In this document: positions 6,568 to 9,074 of the stretch, one piece after another
Layout: each line of letters begins with the position of its first letter
Numbering within the stretch: the stretch's first letter is position 1
NCBI GenBank assembly: GCA_020050475.1
Contig: JAGVKP010000048.1
Location: forward strand, 1-9,074
Origin: Candidatus Babeliales bacterium
Lineage (GTDB): Bacteria > Babelota > Babeliae > Babelales > JACPOV01
Reading direction: 5' to 3'
Length of the DNA: 9,074 bases
The notes under the pieces: generated by a model
What the model saw: only the letters and a program-made list of their open reading frames with translations
Told to the model about the DNA's origin: nothing
Database searches by the model: none
Made by a program: the position numbers and the translations under genes

Positions 6568-6966
6568 TTACGGCTGAGGTTGATCCTTTTGGGCAGCTGC
6601 GAGCCCATTTTTGAGCGCATGCAGTGGCAAAAGGGCACATTTAAGACGCGTCGGACCAAGTGGCATACCAATCATTTGGATAATTTTTTCTGCGTCCATG
6701 AGCATAACATCCGGTACTGGCTGGAGGCAACAGCTTTGCGCAAGCAATGATGCTACCGCCTGGCTAATAACGCATCCATGCCCCGAAAAAGCAAGTTTTT
6801 CAATAATACCATCCTTGACCACCCCTTCAAACGCAATACGATCGCCGCAGGACGGGTTATACTCCTGCCCCGTAAACGTTGGGGCATCCACCTTCCCGCG
6901 ATACCGCTGCGAGCGATAATGATCAAGTAAGAGCTCTTTATAGACGACTGCTGACACGCTACCCAT
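6568..6966 (-). CDS. sufU: SufU-type Fe-S cluster assembly / sulfur-transfer protein (132 aa)
   Basis: SufU accepts sulfur from the cysteine desulfurase SufS and supports Fe-S cluster assembly in the cytosol. Visible hallmarks are the YKELLLDHYRSQRYRG onset, NPSCGD (37-42; Cys40, Asp42), SGHGCVISQAVASLL (61-75; Cys65) and LKCALLPLHALKNGL (108-122; Cys110), which supply the usual Zn/cluster ligands. The residue before the last Cys is Lys, as in SufU, not His as in IscU. The stretch between the second and third Cys is 45 residues, shorter than in Bacillus SufU and close to IscU spacing, so the SufU-specific insertion appears reduced. The ATG at 6966 has no clear Shine-Dalgarno; a GTG at 6957 is a possible alternative. 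First gene of an operon with nurA. No sufS or sufBCD is in the window. Confidence 0.9.
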   Translation of the reverse strand: MGSVSAVVYKELLLDHYRSQRYRGKVDAPTFTGQEYNPSCGDRIAFEGVVKDGIIEKLAFSGHGCVISQAVASLLAQSCCLQPVPDVMLMDAEKIIQMIGMPLGPTRLKCALLPLHALKNGLAAAQKDQPQP

Positions 6967-6975
6967 TCAAATTTT

Positions 6976-6999
6976 TTATGAATCTATTTATGAATCGAT
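6976..6999. repeat. Tandem 12-bp direct repeat upstream of sufU
   Basis: TTATGAATCTAT (6976-6987) is followed immediately by TTATGAATCGAT (6988-6999), 11 of 12 bases identical. It lies in the divergent intergenic region, 10 bases from the sufU start, in its presumed 5' leader. It may be a regulator site or a chance AT-rich repeat. Confidence 0.55.
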
Positions 7000-7010
7000 T
7001 GGAGCAAAAA

Positions 7011-7045
7011 AATACTATACTTCGACCCATTCTTAGTATTATAAT
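7011..7045. promoter_or_regulatory. Divergent promoter region with shared palindromic -10 element and inverted repeat
   Basis: TATAAT at 7040-7045 is a perfect -10 box for the plus-strand gene at 7092, but no good -35 is found at 15-19 bases. Because it lies in the palindrome ATTATAAT (7038-7045), the minus strand also reads TATAAT (7043-7038) toward sufU. A second minus-strand -10 candidate, TATAGT, is at 7019-7014. A 7-bp inverted repeat, AATACTA (7011-7017) and TAGTATT (7034-7040), overlaps both -10 elements and would be a suitable operator. The exact promoter arrangement is uncertain. Confidence 0.42.
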
Positions 7046-7091
7046 CTATCTGTAATTATTTTAAAGCGGGTATGAAAAAAAGGGAGGAGCA

Positions 7092-7232
7092 ATGGAAGAT
7101 CAATCATCCGTTTCACTGTTTGTCAAAATCGGGATTTTGGTCATCCTGATTGCCATTACCTATTTTAAACCGCTTTTTCACTCGCAAAAAGATTCAGCGC
7201 ACACGATCCGGCGCACAGCCGCTCATCCATAG
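7092..7232 (+). CDS. Small single-pass membrane protein (46 aa), unknown function
   Basis: Translation gives MEDQSSVSLFVKIG, a hydrophobic core (about residues 8-28, ILVILIAITYF) and a charged tail KPLFHSQKDSAHTIRRTAAHP. An excellent Shine-Dalgarno, GGGAGGAG, ends two bases before the ATG. The acidic N-terminus and positively charged C-terminus suggest a single transmembrane helix with the C-terminus in the cytoplasm; this is a rule-of-thumb inference. It lies 126 bases from sufU, divergent, downstream of the TATAAT element, and 104 bases before the exported HAD-like gene. No family recognised. Its strong ribosome site and promoter-like upstream region argue that it is real. Confidence 0.7.
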   Translation: MEDQSSVSLFVKIGILVILIAITYFKPLFHSQKDSAHTIRRTAAHP

Positions 7233-7270
7233 TCCCCAGCGCTCAATCGCACGGCTGGCCACCATTAAAG

Positions 7271-7298
7271 TTGAACACTTTCAAATTCATGCTATCCT
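7271..7298 (+). promoter_or_regulatory. Candidate sigma70 promoter for the HAD-like gene at 7337
   Basis: TTGAAC (7271-7276), a 16-base spacer and TATCCT (7293-7298) each match four of six consensus bases. The start codon follows 38 bases downstream. The spacer length equals that of the promoters at 1717 and 2825. Confidence 0.42.
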
Positions 7299-7336
7299 AA
7301 AAAATATGCTTGTTGAATTTTTTAGCCGAGGAATGC

Positions 7337-8170
7337 ATGAATTTAGGTCGTACTTCTCTTGCCGCGCTGTTGACACTTATGCTCGCCTGTCCAGGGCTCA
7401 CTGCTAAAACCATTCTCGTACCATTCGATACATTCCTCGTCGAACCAAATACGGCAGAGGCTACGCAGGCTGCTGGGTGGGCCGCTGCGTGGAGTGGCAC
7501 CAAGGCGCTGATGCGTGGCCGCAACCCCAAGGATGCCTTAGCCGAAAAATTTTTTAATGCACTTCATGCGATCGATCAGCATCGAGAGCAAACAAGCCGA
7601 CCGGCCGTTTATTGGAAGGGCAAAAAAGCCCCTGAATATATCTATAAATCGTTGCTCGGCATATTGACCGCGCAGCAGATACTTGAAGAGGTCCGCGCCA
7701 AAATTCGTGCGCATCACGATCTTTCTGACAAAGCGGCTATTGAAAACTTGGCAGAGATTGCTTTTGATCCAAAAATAAATGCACAGGTAATGGAACTCAA
7801 TCCAGACGCGTGGGAGTTTATTGAAAAGCTTAGCGAGCTCGGCTATCGCGTATGCATCATTGATAACTATAATGGCGAATCAGCGGCAGCACTTCGAGAA
7901 AAATACCCTAAGCTCACAAAGTTTGAAATGGTGGTATCAGGAGATGTGCGTCAGGTAAAAAGCCCTGAGTTTTACCGCGCCGTTTTTGAAAAGCTCAAGA
8001 TTAATAAAGCCGATTACATTGCCATTGAAACGCATGAAGGGTACGCACAATCCCTAAAAGCGTTTGATCCGCAGGCAAAAATTGTCGTCTGCACTCACCA
8101 AGAGCATGCAAAACGTAACGTTTCGCAAGCACAAAAAGAGTTCAAAAAAAAGTACGGCATCAAAACATAA
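7337..8170 (+). CDS. Exported HAD-like protein with degenerate nucleophile motif (277 aa)
   Basis: Residues 1-23 are a signal peptide (MNLGRTSLAALL...GLTA), placing the protein outside the cytoplasm. The mature part has an order of motifs like haloacid-dehalogenase hydrolases: VPFDTFLVEP (28-37) where the DxD motif should be, CIIDNYNGESAAAL (173-186) as motif II, a Lys at 208 as motif III, and YIAIETHEGY (227-236) as motif IV. The nucleophile-like Asp31 is kept, but the second Asp of DxD is Phe33, motif II has Asp instead of Ser/Thr, and motif IV has Glu231. It is therefore probably not a standard phosphatase and may be a non-catalytic or altered relative of the intact enzyme encoded next. 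The start at 7337 follows GAGGA by four bases; an in-frame ATG nine codons earlier (7310) lacks a Shine-Dalgarno. Family placement is by motif layout only. Confidence 0.68.
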   Translation: MNLGRTSLAALLTLMLACPGLTAKTILVPFDTFLVEPNTAEATQAAGWAAAWSGTKALMRGRNPKDALAEKFFNALHAIDQHREQTSRPAVYWKGKKAPEYIYKSLLGILTAQQILEEVRAKIRAHHDLSDKAAIENLAEIAFDPKINAQVMELNPDAWEFIEKLSELGYRVCIIDNYNGESAAALREKYPKLTKFEMVVSGDVRQVKSPEFYRAVFEKLKINKADYIAIETHEGYAQSLKAFDPQAKIVVCTHQEHAKRNVSQAQKEFKKKYGIKT

Positions 8171-8188
8171 GCCGTCGCATCCGAAATC

Positions 8189-8217
8189 TTGCACTCACCT
8201 GCACCCTTGAGTATAGT
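8189..8217 (+). promoter_or_regulatory. Candidate sigma70 promoter for the HAD hydrolase at 8259
   Basis: TATAGT (8212-8217) matches five of six -10 bases. It lies 17 bases after TTGCAC (8189-8194), which matches the -35 only in TTG. The start codon lies 41 bases further on, in the 88-base gap after the preceding gene. Confidence 0.48.
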
Positions 8218-8258
8218 ATCAGCAGCAGTTGGTACTCATGCCAAAAAGGAGAGTGTCT

Positions 8259-9074
8259 ATGGATCGCCGCGCATTCGGTATCAAAATTATCTGTACCCTT
8301 TTAGTCGTATCCCGTTTTGCCGCTGGCGCTTCAATTATTTTTGATATTGACGGCGTGTTAACGCAATCAAATAGGCTCTCTTTTTTATGGCTCGCCGGCC
8401 CCTGGCAGCTTGCGGGGCTTTATAATCCGTTCAGTGCCGAGCGTATGTTTATGAAATTTTTAGATACCCTTGAGCCGCGCCGACCGGATACCCCACTGGT
8501 CTTTCACAATGCACATCGTCTGCCTCAAATTATGTGCGATTGGCTTTGTGGCACGATCAGTGGTCCTGAAATCATACGCCTGGTAGAAACTCACTTGGCA
8601 GGCAATAAAAAATATGCAAGTTACGCCGGATTTATACGTGCTGTCAGCAAAGTACTTTTCACGCCAAGCCTGTTTGTCGAGGGGATAACACCGCTTAAAG
8701 ACGGCATTCGGCTTTTCAAGCGCTGCGCAGCTCAAGTTGATGAACACGGCAACCGGCGGCACCGCCTTTTTATCCTTTCAAATTGGGATCCGGCCTCGTT
8801 TGAGCTTTTAGCAAATACAAAAGCGCTCAAGCAGGTTTTTGAACTCTGTGATGGCATTGTCATATCAGGTCATGTTCATCTCATGAAACCGGATATACGC
8901 ATCCTTGAGCACCTTTTTGTCACGTATGATATTGACCCGCACAAAGAGCTGACTATCGTCATCGATAATGAACGACTCAATATCGCCGCTGCTCGACAAC
9001 TCAATAAACGTCAACTTCATGCCCTTATCTGCCACGATAATGAATTTAAGCCAATCAAGAAGGCGCTCAAAAAA
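8259..9074 (+). CDS. Exported HAD-superfamily hydrolase, 3' end cut by window
   Basis: The frame is open from 8259 to the last base, giving 272 residues with no stop, so the C-terminus is missing though probably nearly complete. The start is supported by AGGAG seven bases upstream; an in-frame ATG at 8238 would place that site inside the gene. Residues 1-24 form a signal peptide (MDRRAFGIKIICTLLVVS...AAGA). All four HAD motifs are intact: IIFDIDGVLT (26-35, Asp29 nucleophile and Asp31), FILSNWDP (171-178, Ser174), LMKPD (208-212, Lys210) and TIVIDNERLNIAAA (232-245, Asp236). A cap-like insertion lies between motifs I and II. It should be a metal-dependent phosphatase or related phosphohydrolase acting in the periplasm or outside; substrate unknown. 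It lies 88 bases downstream of another exported HAD-like gene with a degraded motif I, possibly an old duplicate. Confidence 0.83.
   Translation, partial: MDRRAFGIKIICTLLVVSRFAAGASIIFDIDGVLTQSNRLSFLWLAGPWQLAGLYNPFSAERMFMKFLDTLEPRRPDTPLVFHNAHRLPQIMCDWLCGTISGPEIIRLVETHLAGNKKYASYAGFIRAVSKVLFTPSLFVEGITPLKDGIRLFKRCAAQVDEHGNRRHRLFILSNWDPASFELLANTKALKQVFELCDGIVISGHVHLMKPDIRILEHLFVTYDIDPHKELTIVIDNERLNIAAARQLNKRQLHALICHDNEFKPIKKALKK

Noticed and set aside
6038..6919. Short frames on both strands inside nurA and sufU
   Set aside because: They overlap recognised domains of nurA and sufU in other frames and show no protein features.
7150..7530. Open frames at 7150-7407 (+) and 7297-7530 (-)
   Set aside because: Both overlap the small membrane protein or the signal-peptide region of the HAD-like gene in other frames, and neither has a ribosome site.
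8153..8175. Short inverted repeat ACGGC / GCCGT around the stop at 8170
   Set aside because: Only five base pairs with a long loop and no following T tract; not a convincing terminator.
8460..8762. Minus-strand open frame of 100 codons
   Set aside because: It is antisense to the HAD hydrolase at 8259-9074, which has all four catalytic motifs and a ribosome site.

Overview
This looks like a chromosomal stretch of a Gram-negative-type bacterium with moderate, uneven base composition. Housekeeping genes flank a cluster of small exported proteins I do not recognise. A partial dnaJ and a sufU place it in Bacteria. Several features recall the host-associated, small-genome lineage Dependentiae (TM6): many signal-peptide-bearing coiled-coil proteins without recognisable domains, exported HAD-fold proteins and a bacterial NurA-domain protein. 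That placement is a weak inference; no rRNA or other phylogenetic marker is present.

Layout. Bases 2-694 (+) are the C-terminal part of dnaJ, ending at a bidirectional hairpin terminator (700-726). Bases 729-5368 (-) hold six exported-protein genes in three two-gene transcription units. Read in the direction of transcription they are: promoter 5433-5405 with 4277-5368 then 2969-4255, closed by a terminator at 2909-2942; promoter 2852-2825 with 2284-2796 then 1796-2272; promoter 1744-1717 with 1221-1691 then 729-1199. Each unit has a perfect TTGACA -35 box. The second and third units are recognisably diverged copies of one promoter-leader-gene A-gene B module. The first unit encodes larger coiled-coil proteins that share a short motif, next to a hydrophobic segment, with the B proteins.

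Upstream of this cluster, also on the minus strand, sufU (6568-6966) and a nurA-like nuclease gene (5447-6553) form a tight operon. A divergent intergenic region (6967-7091) with small repeats separates them from a plus-strand group: a 46-residue single-pass membrane protein (7092-7232), an exported HAD-like protein with a damaged nucleophile motif (7337-8170), and an exported HAD hydrolase with an intact active site that runs off the window (8259-9074).

How they work together. DnaJ is a cytosolic co-chaperone and SufU builds or carries Fe-S clusters or sulfur. NurA-type nucleases normally act in DNA end resection with the HerA translocase, which is not visible here. The six clustered proteins all look targeted to the cell envelope, with a membrane segment near the N-terminus and a coiled-coil tail. 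The duplication points to a lineage-specific envelope or surface family of unknown function, and it is the best candidate here for something undescribed.
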